From contig NZ_QAJM01000014.1 in the NCBI RefSeq assembly GCF_003852405.1, positions 250,969 to 314,968 on the forward strand: a DNA stretch of 64,000 bases, written 5' to 3'. The position numbers and the translations under genes were made by a program. How positions within the stretch are numbered: the first letter of the stretch is position 1; the number at the start of each line of letters is the position of its first letter. The DNA is from Pseudomonas sp. KBW05. Lineage in GTDB: Bacteria; Pseudomonadota; Gammaproteobacteria; Pseudomonadales; Pseudomonadaceae. The notes under the pieces are model-generated. The model was not told the DNA's origin and ran no database searches. It saw only the letters and a program-made list of their open reading frames with translations. Shown one piece after another: positions 57,025 to 64,000 of the stretch.

Positions 57025-58017
57025 ATGGGGGGCTTTATTGACATGCAACAGCTGCACGATGAGTTGCTCACCCACCTCATCAAGACCCTGACGCCGACGC
57101 AGATGAAGCAGCTGGAACCGCACCTGGCGCCATTGGTGCAGAACGCCGCCCAGGCCGTGGCCGAAGACTTGATCGCCTATGCCTACCGTGACCCGGCGTC
57201 GCGAGGCCGGGGCGAACTGATCCTGGAGTCCTACGCCTCGTTCAAAGCGGTGCTGTTCTACCGCCTGGCGCACCTGGTGTGGAATTTCCCCGACCAGGTC
57301 AACGGCGTGTTTTCGCGCATTGCCCTCAAGCTCAGCAACCAGGGCAAGATCCTCTCCGGCGCCGAGATCCACCCGGCGGCGCGTATCGGCCGGCGTTTTG
57401 TACTCGACCACGGCTACGGCACGGTGATCGGCGAAACCTGTGAGATCGGCAACGACTGCTACATCCTTTGCGGCGTGACCCTCGGTGCCCGTGGCATCGC
57501 CAACAACCCGGACGGCAAGCGCCACCCGCGCCTGGGCAACAATGTCGAAGTCGGCTCCGGCGCGCGCGTGCTGGGCTATGTGCTGATCGGCGACAACGTA
57601 TTTATCAGCCCATCCTGCGTGATCACCCAGGACGTGCCCCCAGGCACCAAGGTCAAGGTGGTCAACCAGGTGCAATTGCAAAAAAACGACGAGTCCGAGC
57701 ACAGCAATTACCTCGGTGCCTTCGCCCTCGACGAGCGTCTGCACGTGGTCGGCGAAATCAACGCCAACCACAAGGTCACGGTGCTGGACGCCGACTTTCA
57801 CCCCTTGCAGGGCCTGATGCTGGAGCCGACGGTGAAAGAGCGTCACCACCTGCAATTTCGCCTGCACCGCATTGAAGCCGACAGCCACCTGCCGCGCCTG
57901 CCACTGAACCTGAAGGTCTGCGGCCCGGAGTTTGAAATCACCCTGCTTTCCCCACCTGGCTTGAGTGCAATGGTGCGTCACCTGTTGCAAACCAGCCCTT
58001 TGAACGTCGGAGGTTGA
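57025..58017 (+). CDS. serine acetyltransferase-like protein with C-terminal extension
   Basis: The protein (330 aa) has an N-terminal helical region with YRDPASRGRGE and FYRLAHLVW, then a left-handed hexapeptide helix with GAEIHPAARIG, FVLDHGYGTVIGET, GVTLGARG and GDNVFISPSCVIT, as in CysE, which makes O-acetylserine. After about residue 215, where CysE ends, comes ~110 residues (ALDERLHVVGEINANHKVTV ... GPEFEITLLSPPGLSAMV) that I do not recognise. ATG at 57025 has GGGGG upstream; 57043 (MQQLHDELL) is nearly as good. It would feed the CysM-like enzyme. Confidence 0.85.
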   Translation: MGGFIDMQQLHDELLTHLIKTLTPTQMKQLEPHLAPLVQNAAQAVAEDLIAYAYRDPASRGRGELILESYASFKAVLFYRLAHLVWNFPDQVNGVFSRIALKLSNQGKILSGAEIHPAARIGRRFVLDHGYGTVIGETCEIGNDCYILCGVTLGARGIANNPDGKRHPRLGNNVEVGSGARVLGYVLIGDNVFISPSCVITQDVPPGTKVKVVNQVQLQKNDESEHSNYLGAFALDERLHVVGEINANHKVTVLDADFHPLQGLMLEPTVKERHHLQFRLHRIEADSHLPRLPLNLKVCGPEFEITLLSPPGLSAMVRHLLQTSPLNVGG

Positions 58018-58019
58018 AC

Positions 58020-58748
58020 ATGTCCGTGCACACCATGGAAACCCTGGCGCTGTTCGACAGCGCGCCCTACCAGAATGCGTTCAGCGCTCGGGTCATCGCC
58101 GTCAGCGAACACGGCATCGCCCTGGAGCACACGCTGTTCTATCCCACGGGCGGCGGGCAGCCGGGCGACACCGGCCACTTCACCCTGGCCGATGGCACGC
58201 GGGTCGAGGTCGTCGGCACCGTGCGCGACCCGGTGTTGCGCTCGATCATCTGGCACCAGGTGGAACACTGCCCCGAACAGTTGACCTCTGGCGTGCAGGT
58301 TGACGCCGGCCTCGATTGGGAACGGCGCTACCAGCACATGAAGATGCACACCTGCCTGCACCTGTTGTGCTCGATCATCGACGCCCCCGTGACCGGTTGC
58401 AGCATCAGTGCCGACAAAGGTCGCCTGGATTTCGACCTGCCGGAAATGACCCTCGACAAGGACAGCATCACCCGCGACCTGAACGCGCTGATCGCGCAGG
58501 CCCACACGGTGAAGGCCCTGTCGATGCCCGCCTCGGAGTATTCGACCCTGCTGCAAATCACCCGCACCCAGGCGGTTGCGCCGCCGGTGGTGCAAGGCTC
58601 GGTGCGCATCATTGAAATTGCCGGGGTGGATATCCAGCCATGCGGCGGCACCCATGTGATCAACACCGAGGAAATCGGCCGGGTGTTTTGCGAAAAAATC
58701 GAGAAGAAGAGCAAGCACAACCGCCGCGTCATCCTGCGTTTTGAATAA
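58020..58748 (+). CDS. AlaX-type alanyl-tRNA editing hydrolase
   Basis: The 242-residue protein resembles the editing domain of alanyl-tRNA synthetase: FYPTGGGQPGDTG, the zinc motifs HTCLH (HxxxH) and CGGTH (CxxxH). Such proteins hydrolyse Ser- or Gly-tRNA(Ala). GGAGG lies just before the ATG, and the previous stop codon is 3 bases upstream, so it belongs to the operon. It might protect translation when serine derivatives rise, or act on another aminoacyl or thioester substrate made by this pathway (speculative). Confidence 0.88.
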   Translation: MSVHTMETLALFDSAPYQNAFSARVIAVSEHGIALEHTLFYPTGGGQPGDTGHFTLADGTRVEVVGTVRDPVLRSIIWHQVEHCPEQLTSGVQVDAGLDWERRYQHMKMHTCLHLLCSIIDAPVTGCSISADKGRLDFDLPEMTLDKDSITRDLNALIAQAHTVKALSMPASEYSTLLQITRTQAVAPPVVQGSVRIIEIAGVDIQPCGGTHVINTEEIGRVFCEKIEKKSKHNRRVILRFE

Positions 58749-58754
58749 CCCTCA

Positions 58755-58787
58755 AGCGGCTGGGGAGCCGATGCCCCAGGCGCTTTT
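58755..58787 (+). terminator. rho-independent terminator after the cysteine operon
   Basis: AGCGGCTGGGG ... CCCCAGGCGCT with one G-G mismatch, loop AGCCGATG, followed by TTTT. Confidence 0.75.
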
Positions 58788-58884
58788 CGTACAGCGAACT
58801 GACAGGAAATTTATCCGCCTGTAACATTCAGAAACGTATCATCCCACCAGCAGCCATCGTCCTGATGTGCTGCTACCTGAATCT

Positions 58885-58912
58885 CCGAGAAAGCGCGCCC
58901 GCCCGTTCTCGG
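58885..58912 (+). other. hairpin in the leader of the ABC transporter operon
   Basis: CCGAGAA and TTCTCGG enclose a 14-base GC-rich loop, 73 bp before the permease start. No T-tract follows, so it is not a plain terminator. The rest of 58790-58985 shows nothing else. Confidence 0.35.
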
Positions 58913-58985
58913 AAGGTCTTTCGTACAGAAGCTAAGCTCACCCCATCGCCGCCCCTGAACCTGAACGCAGCAGGAATGACTGCCT

Positions 58986-60731
58986 ATGAATAAAGTGCTC
59001 CGTCACTACATACCAGCCTCCACATTGCGCTTGCTGCCCAATCGCTGGGACCTGGTCGCCCTGCCGCTGGTGATCGGCTTTCTGCTGTTTTTTTCCATCA
59101 CCGCACGGGAAACCTGGGCGCCCATCGACACGTTGCAGAGCGAGGTCATCTCCCTCGACCCGGCCAACCTGCCGGAATACGCCATGCGCACCACCCTGCG
59201 CATGCTCGCGGCGATGGTGGCGGCGCTGGTGTTCACCTTCCTCTACGGCACCCTGGCGGCAAAAAGCCGACGCGCCGAAAAACTCCTGGTACCGGTGCTC
59301 GACATCCTGCAATCGGTGCCGGTGCTCGGTTACATCTCCTTTACGGTGACCTTCTTCCTGCTGCTGTTTCCCGGCCGTGTGCTCGGCGCCGAGTTTGCGG
59401 CGATCTTTGCGATCTTCACCAGCCAGGCCTGGAACATGACGTTCAGCTTCTACCAGTCGCTGCGCATGCTGCCCCATGACCTGGTGGAAGTGTCCACCAA
59501 CCTGCGGCTCTCCGGCTGGCAACGCTTCTGGAAGCTCGACGTGCCCTTTGCCATGCCCGGCCTGGTGTGGAACATGATGATGAGCATGTCCGGTGGCTGG
59601 TTTTTTGTGGTCGCCTCCGAAGCCATCACCGTCGGCGACAAGACCATCACCTTGCCCGGCGTGGGTTCGTACCTGGCCCTGGCCATCGCGCAGAAAGACC
59701 TGCATGCCGTGGGCTACGTGATCCTGGCAATGATCGCGGTGATCCTGATCTACGACCAGTTCCTGTTCCGCCCGCTGGTGGCCTGGGCCGACAAATTCCG
59801 TATGGAAACCACCGCCTCCCAGGGCGCCGCGCCGCAATCCTGGGTGCTCAACCTGATCCAGCGCACGCGCATGGTCCAGCGCATCCTGCGCCCCATCACC
59901 CGCACCATCGGCCGAATCGGCAACAAACGTTTCAGCCTGGCCGGCGGTGCGCTCAAGGCATTGCCCACGGAATCACCGGCGGCCTCCAAGGTGATCGACT
60001 GGGTGTGGGGCGCGTTGATTGCCGTGCTGACCGCCTACGCGCTGTACCACATCGTGATGTACGTCGGCACCGAAGTGACCTTCGCCGAAGTCGGCCATGT
60101 CTTTGTGCTGGGCTTGATCACCCTGCTGCGCGTGACGGGCTTGATCCTGATTGCCTCGCTGATCTGGGTGCCGCTGGGGGTGATGATCGGCCTGCGCCCG
60201 CGCTTGGCGCAAAAGATCCAGCCCGTGGCGCAGTTCCTCGCAGCGTTCCCGGCGAACCTGCTGTTCCCGGTGTTTGTCATCGTGATCCTGCACTACCACC
60301 TCAACCCGGACATCTGGCTCAGCCCACTGATCGTGCTCGGCACCCAGTGGTACATCCTGTTCAACGTGGTGGCCGGTGCCAGTGCGTTTCCCAATGACTA
60401 CAAGGAAGCCGCCGCCAACTTTCGCATTCGCGGCTGGTTGTGGTGGCGCAAGGTGATGCTGCCGGGGATTTTCCCCTACTACGTCACCGGCGCGATTACC
60501 GCCTCGGGCGGTGCATGGAACGCCAGCATCGTCTCCGAGTACGTGTCCTGGGGCCAGGACAACGTGGTCGCCCACGGCCTTGGCGCCTACATCGCGCAAA
60601 CCACCGCTGCCGGCGATTTCCCGAAGATCGCCCTGGGCGTGGTGGTGATGTCGATCTTTGTGGTGGTCTTCAACCGCGCAGTCTGGCGCCCGATGTACGC
60701 CCTGGCGGAAAACAAACTGCGTCTGAATTGA
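58986..60731 (+). CDS. ABC transporter permease, two permease domains fused
   Basis: The 581-residue protein contains two binding-protein-dependent permease domains in tandem, each with about six membrane helices and an EAA-type loop (LVEVSTNLRLSGWQRFWKLDVPFAMPG outline in the first; YKEAAANFRIRGWLWWRKVMLPG outline in the second). The sequence type is that of NitT/TauT importers (nitrate, sulfonate, taurine and similar anions). AGGA lies before the ATG. It is followed 15 bp later by its ATPase; no substrate-binding protein is encoded here. Substrate unknown. Confidence 0.9.
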   Translation: MNKVLRHYIPASTLRLLPNRWDLVALPLVIGFLLFFSITARETWAPIDTLQSEVISLDPANLPEYAMRTTLRMLAAMVAALVFTFLYGTLAAKSRRAEKLLVPVLDILQSVPVLGYISFTVTFFLLLFPGRVLGAEFAAIFAIFTSQAWNMTFSFYQSLRMLPHDLVEVSTNLRLSGWQRFWKLDVPFAMPGLVWNMMMSMSGGWFFVVASEAITVGDKTITLPGVGSYLALAIAQKDLHAVGYVILAMIAVILIYDQFLFRPLVAWADKFRMETTASQGAAPQSWVLNLIQRTRMVQRILRPITRTIGRIGNKRFSLAGGALKALPTESPAASKVIDWVWGALIAVLTAYALYHIVMYVGTEVTFAEVGHVFVLGLITLLRVTGLILIASLIWVPLGVMIGLRPRLAQKIQPVAQFLAAFPANLLFPVFVIVILHYHLNPDIWLSPLIVLGTQWYILFNVVAGASAFPNDYKEAAANFRIRGWLWWRKVMLPGIFPYYVTGAITASGGAWNASIVSEYVSWGQDNVVAHGLGAYIAQTTAAGDFPKIALGVVVMSIFVVVFNRAVWRPMYALAENKLRLN

Positions 60732-60746
60732 GGGGGATTCACCCAG

Positions 60747-62069
60747 ATGTCTACTACGACCGAACACACCGCCGACACCCCGCAAATCTATTCGCTGAAA
60801 GACGTGAACCGGGTGTTCGGCAAAGGCAAAGATGAACTACAAGTGCTCAGCGGCGTCGACCTGAGCCTGCACGAAGGCGAGATCGTCGGCATGCTCGGCC
60901 GCTCCGGCTCCGGCAAATCGACCCTGCTGCGCATCATTGCCGGGCTGATCCAGCCATCGTCGGGCGAGGTGCATTACCACGGCGTGCCGCTGACCGGCCC
61001 GGCCGAGGGCGTGGCCATGGTGTTCCAGACCTTCGCCCTGTTCCCCTGGCTGACGGTGCTGGAAAACGTCGAAGCGGGCCTGCAAGCCTTGCAGGTCGAA
61101 CGCAAGGAAACCCGCCGGCGCGCCCTGGCCGCCATCGACCTGATCGGCCTGGACGGTTTTGAAAACGCCTACCCCCGCGAGTTGTCTGGTGGCATGCGCC
61201 AGCGCGTCGGGTTTGCCCGTGGCCTGGTGGTCAACCCGACCCTGCTGCTGATGGACGAACCCTTCTCCGCCCTCGACGTGCTCACCGCCGAAACCCTGCG
61301 CACCGACTTGCTGGACCTGTGGAGTGGCAAGCAGTTGCCGATCAAGTCGATCCTGATCGTGACCCACAACATCGAAGAAGCGGTGCTGATGTGCGACCGC
61401 ATCCTGGTGCTGTCCTCCAACCCCGGCCGGGTGGTCGCCGAGATCAAGGTGCCGTTTGCCCACCCGCGCAACCGGCTGGACCCGACCTTCCGGCAAATGG
61501 TCGATGACATCTACGCGCTGATGACCGACCGGCGCAGTGCCGATGCCAGCGCCGGCAAGCCCGAGTTGAAAATGAGCAGCCTGCTGCCGGAAGTCTCCAC
61601 CAACCTGATGGCCGGCCTGATCGAAACCCTCGCCGCCGAGCCCTACAACGGCCACGCCGGTTTGCCCACCGTGGCCGAGCGGCGCCTGCTGGAAGTCGAC
61701 GACCTGTTTCCCGTGGCGGAGATGCTGGAGCATCTGGGCTTCGCCGAACTCAAGGGCGCCGACATCACCCTCACCGACGCCGGCAAATTGTTTGCCGACT
61801 ATGGCACCCAGGAACGCAAGACGCTGTTCGCCGAGCACCTGATCCAGCACGTGCCGTTGGCTGCACGCATTCACCAAGTGCTGCTCGAACGCAGCGGCCA
61901 CCGCGCGCCTCGGGTGCGTTTCGAGCAGGAGCTGGAGGACTCGATGACCGAGGCGTTCGTGGAAAAAACCCTGGAAAGCGTGGTGGCGTGGGGAAGGTAT
62001 GCGGAGATTTTTTCGTATGACGACCATACCGAGACGTTTAGCCTGGAGGACGTTGAAGGCAGTATGTAA
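60747..62069 (+). CDS. NitT/TauT-type ABC transporter ATPase with C-terminal AAA-associated domain
   Basis: The first ~260 of 440 residues form the nucleotide-binding domain: Walker A GRSGSGKST, Q-loop VFQTFALFPWLTV, signature LSGGMRQRVG, Walker B LLLMDEPFSALD, and H-loop VTHNIEEA. The remaining ~170 residues match the AAA-associated C-terminal domain seen on a subset of these ATPases (LPTVAERRLLEVDDLFPVAE ... DAGKLFADYG), winged-helix-like and presumed regulatory. AGGGGGATT lies before the ATG. With the double permease it makes a two-gene importer. Confidence 0.9.
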   Translation: MSTTTEHTADTPQIYSLKDVNRVFGKGKDELQVLSGVDLSLHEGEIVGMLGRSGSGKSTLLRIIAGLIQPSSGEVHYHGVPLTGPAEGVAMVFQTFALFPWLTVLENVEAGLQALQVERKETRRRALAAIDLIGLDGFENAYPRELSGGMRQRVGFARGLVVNPTLLLMDEPFSALDVLTAETLRTDLLDLWSGKQLPIKSILIVTHNIEEAVLMCDRILVLSSNPGRVVAEIKVPFAHPRNRLDPTFRQMVDDIYALMTDRRSADASAGKPELKMSSLLPEVSTNLMAGLIETLAAEPYNGHAGLPTVAERRLLEVDDLFPVAEMLEHLGFAELKGADITLTDAGKLFADYGTQERKTLFAEHLIQHVPLAARIHQVLLERSGHRAPRVRFEQELEDSMTEAFVEKTLESVVAWGRYAEIFSYDDHTETFSLEDVEGSM

Positions 62070-62094
62070 TTAGCTGAGACTGGCGCAGCTCAAA

Positions 62095-62185
62095 ATGTGG
62101 GAGCGGGCTTGCTCGCGAATGCGGTGTGTCAGCCACAGATGTGTCGACTGATCCACCGCATTCGCGAGCAAGCCCGCTCCCACAT
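62095..62185. repeat. REPIN (GGAGCGGGCTTGCTCGCG type)
   Basis: ATGTGGGAGCGGGCTTGCTC and its reverse complement around a short spacer, in the convergent junction of the ABC ATPase and prpD. Confidence 0.88.
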
Positions 62186-62217
62186 TGGCCTCCATTCACT
62201 TCAGATCTCTGGTGGTT

Positions 62218-63702
62218 TCAGATCACGAACAGGTCCATAAACCGATTGACGGGCGTGGCCTCAAGCTTCGCCTGATCCTTGCACAACGCAAAAATCTCCC
62301 CGCTGCGCTGCGCCGTAAAGCGCGTGGCCAGGTTGGCCTTGAACTTGTCTTCCAGCAACGGAATGCCCTCCACCCGACGGCGCCGATGCCCGATCGGGTA
62401 TTCCACCGCCACTTGCTCAGTGCTGGAGCCGTCCGTGAAAAACACCTGCACCGCATTGGCAATGGAGCGCTTGTCCGCCTCCAGGTATTCGCGGCTGTAG
62501 CGCGGGTCTTCGACGATGACCATCTTGGCGCGCAGCGCGTCGATGATCGGCTGGGCGGCGTGGAATTCATCCTCGTACTGCTCGGCCACCAGGTTGCCGA
62601 ACGCCAGTGGCACGGCGGTCATATATTGCAGGCAGTGGTCGCGGTCAGCGGCGTTGGCCAGTTGGCCGACCTTGGAGATGATGCGGATCGCCGATTCATG
62701 GGTGGTGATCACGATACGCTCGATTTCGTGCAGGCGATCCTTGACCAACGGGTGCAAGGTCACGGCGGCTTCGCAGGCGGTTTGCGCGTGGAATTCGGCG
62801 GGAAAGCTGATCTTGAACAGCACGTTTTCCATCACGTAGGTACCGTAGGGTTGGGACAGGCTGAACGCGCGCTTGTCCTCGGGCTTGAGGGCCAGGTCCT
62901 TGTTGGTGTGGCTGAACAGCACGTCGTAGAAACCCCATTGCGCTGCGCTCAAGACGCCGGGGATGCCCATCTCGCCACGCAAGGCGATGTCGGCCAGGCG
63001 CACGCCCCGACTCGATGCATCCCCCGCCGCCCACGATTTGCGCGAGCCGGCATTCGGCGCATGGCGGTAGGTGCGTAACGCTTGGCCATCGACAAAGGCA
63101 TGGGACAAGGCCGCCAGTAGTTGCTCACGGTTGGCGCCCATCAACTTGGCGGTCACGGCGGTGGAAGCCACTTTTACCAGCAACACATGGTCAAGGCCGA
63201 CACGGTTGAAGGAGTTTTCCAGGGCAATCACGCCCTGGATTTCGTGGGCCATGATCATCGCGTCCAGCACCGCGCGCACGGTCAGCGGCGCGTCGCCGTT
63301 GGCCACGCGTTTTTGCGAGAGGTGGTCGGCCACGGCGAGGATGCCGCCGAGGTTATCCGAAGGGTGGCCCCATTCGGCGGCGAGCCAGGTGTCGTTGTAG
63401 TCGAGCCAGCGCACGATGCAGCCGATGTCCCAGGCGGCCTTGACCGGGTCGAGCCGGAACGAAGTGCCGGGCACCCGTGCGCCAAACGGTACCACCGTGC
63501 CTTCGACAATCGGCCCCAGGTGCTTGGTGCACTCCGGGAAACGCAGGGCCAGCAGGCCGCAACCCAGGGTGTCCATCAGGCAGTTGCGGGCGGTGTCCAG
63601 CGCGGCCGGGGAGTCGATCCGGTAGTTGAGGACGTAGTCGGCGATGTCCTGCAAGACCTGGTCGTAGTCGGGGCGGTTGTTCTGGTCGACGTTGGCGCTC
63701 AT
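62218..63702 (-). CDS. prpD: 2-methylcitrate dehydratase
   Basis: PrpD dehydrates 2-methylcitrate in the methylcitrate cycle for propionate breakdown. The 494-residue protein belongs to the MmgE/PrpD family ([57 protein letters not shown] outlined, [12 protein letters not shown]). GGAG precedes the ATG. It lies downstream of prpF, with a REPIN between, and is probably the last gene of the prp operon. In organisms with AcnD/PrpF the dehydration can also go through AcnD. Confidence 0.95.
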   Translation of the reverse strand: MSANVDQNNRPDYDQVLQDIADYVLNYRIDSPAALDTARNCLMDTLGCGLLALRFPECTKHLGPIVEGTVVPFGARVPGTSFRLDPVKAAWDIGCIVRWLDYNDTWLAAEWGHPSDNLGGILAVADHLSQKRVANGDAPLTVRAVLDAMIMAHEIQGVIALENSFNRVGLDHVLLVKVASTAVTAKLMGANREQLLAALSHAFVDGQALRTYRHAPNAGSRKSWAAGDASSRGVRLADIALRGEMGIPGVLSAAQWGFYDVLFSHTNKDLALKPEDKRAFSLSQPYGTYVMENVLFKISFPAEFHAQTACEAAVTLHPLVKDRLHEIERIVITTHESAIRIISKVGQLANAADRDHCLQYMTAVPLAFGNLVAEQYEDEFHAAQPIIDALRAKMVIVEDPRYSREYLEADKRSIANAVQVFFTDGSSTEQVAVEYPIGHRRRRVEGIPLLEDKFKANLATRFTAQRSGEIFALCKDQAKLEATPVNRFMDLFVI

Positions 63703-63793
63703 GGCAGTACTCCAAGAATGGGTTGGGGTTGGTCCTCGGGCTCACGGTTGTTGGAGAGCAGATCTTGAATGCCTGCCTTGGAATACAGATCCC

Positions 63794-63915
63794 CTGTGGG
63801 AGCGGGCTTGTGTGGGAGCGGGCTTGCTCGCGAAAGCGGTGGGTCAGTGAAATATGTATCGACTGAAACACCGCATTCGCGAGCAAGCCCGCTCCCACAC
63901 AAGCCCTATCCCACA
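63794..63915. repeat. nested REPIN with extra outer REP ends
   Basis: An inner REPIN (~63810-63901) is flanked by a further copy of GTGGGAGCGGGCTTG on the left and by the degenerate CAAGCCCTATCCCAC on the right, so inverted copies lie one inside another. It separates prpF from prpD. Confidence 0.82.
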
Positions 63916-63935
63916 TTGGGGATGGGTGTTGGGGC

Positions 63936-64000
63936 TTAGAACGCGTCGCCGGGAATGCGCACAAAGCCCTCCATCAATACCCGCGCACTGCGGCTCATGA
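63936..64000 (-). CDS. prpF: 3' end of prpF (2-methylaconitate isomerase)
   Basis: Only the last 21 codons are in the window; the frame ends RSARVLMEGFVRIPGDAF before TAA, which is the conserved C-terminus of PrpF. PrpF works with AcnD in the methylcitrate cycle as 2-methylaconitate cis-trans isomerase. Its position directly upstream of prpD is that of the acnD-prpF-prpD type of operon. Confidence 0.75.
   Translation of the reverse strand, partial: MSRSARVLMEGFVRIPGDAF

Noticed and set aside
58020-58748. AlaX gene as a fragment of alanyl-tRNA synthetase (pseudogene)
   Set aside because: It has its own strong ribosome site, both zinc motifs and the normal length of a free-standing editing protein.

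Overview
The window is a GC-rich chromosomal segment of a Pseudomonas of the fluorescens group. The evidence is the block rraA-cmaX-crfX-cmpX-sigX-oprF next to cobA-nasC-nirD-nirB-kinase-nasA-nasT-nasS, which matches the order I know from P. aeruginosa. Supporting this are rmf with a structured leader, a 785-residue LigA, the prp locus, and many REP/REPIN repeats of the types common in P. fluorescens (GTGGGAGC(T/G)GGCTTGC... cores). No prophage, insertion sequence, CRISPR array, tRNA or rRNA gene was seen.

Layout. 1-10.7 kb (minus strand): an N-acetylmuramidase with the start of its partner gene, the 4.5S RNA gene ffs, a zinc metallopeptidase, ligA, zipA, smc and a GntR regulator. 10.9-17.1 kb (plus): purine catabolism, xdhA-xdhB-xdhC-guaD, behind a promoter overlapped by two palindromes. 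17.2-19.4 kb: a second GntR regulator divergent from a BenE-type transporter. 19.4-28.5 kb: yggL, dacB, a CHASE-PAS-GGDEF diguanylate cyclase, rlmL, rmf and pyrD. 28.6-30.8 kb (minus): a degenerate type III secretion locus of the Inv/Spa kind, with a truncated secretin, a FliN-like fragment, a short HilA-like winged helix and an IagB-like transglycosylase.

31-42.4 kb (plus) is the nitrate assimilation cluster: nasS-nasT, nasA plus a PP2C-kinase fusion, and nirB-nirD-nasC-cobA. Each of the three units starts with a sigma-54 -24/-12 promoter. Each promoter is followed by hairpins with A1/G4 hexaloops (ANTAR targets) and an intrinsic terminator whose 5' arm shares bases with the last hairpin. 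The cluster therefore looks doubly gated: nitrogen limitation at initiation, and nitrate (NasS releasing NasT) at antitermination.

42.4-53 kb (minus except ppsR): oprF, sigX, cmpX, crfX, cmaX, rraA, an alpha/beta hydrolase, ppsA/ppsR and a MocR-type regulator. 53.2-58.7 kb (plus) is the most unusual part. Divergent from the MocR gene lies an operon with an EamA-type exporter, one polypeptide joining a JAMM isopeptidase, a CysO/ThiS-like ubiquitin fold, a MoeZ-like E1 and a rhodanese, then a cysteine synthase, a serine acetyltransferase and an AlaX-type editing hydrolase. This resembles the CysO/Mec/MoeZ/CysM cysteine route of actinobacteria, with its carrier, activating enzyme and protease in one chain. 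59-62 kb: an ABC importer with a double permease and an ATPase carrying a C-terminal extension. 62.2-64 kb (minus): prpD and the 3' end of prpF.

REPINs lie in five of the seven convergent gene junctions. The other two carry ordinary bidirectional terminators.
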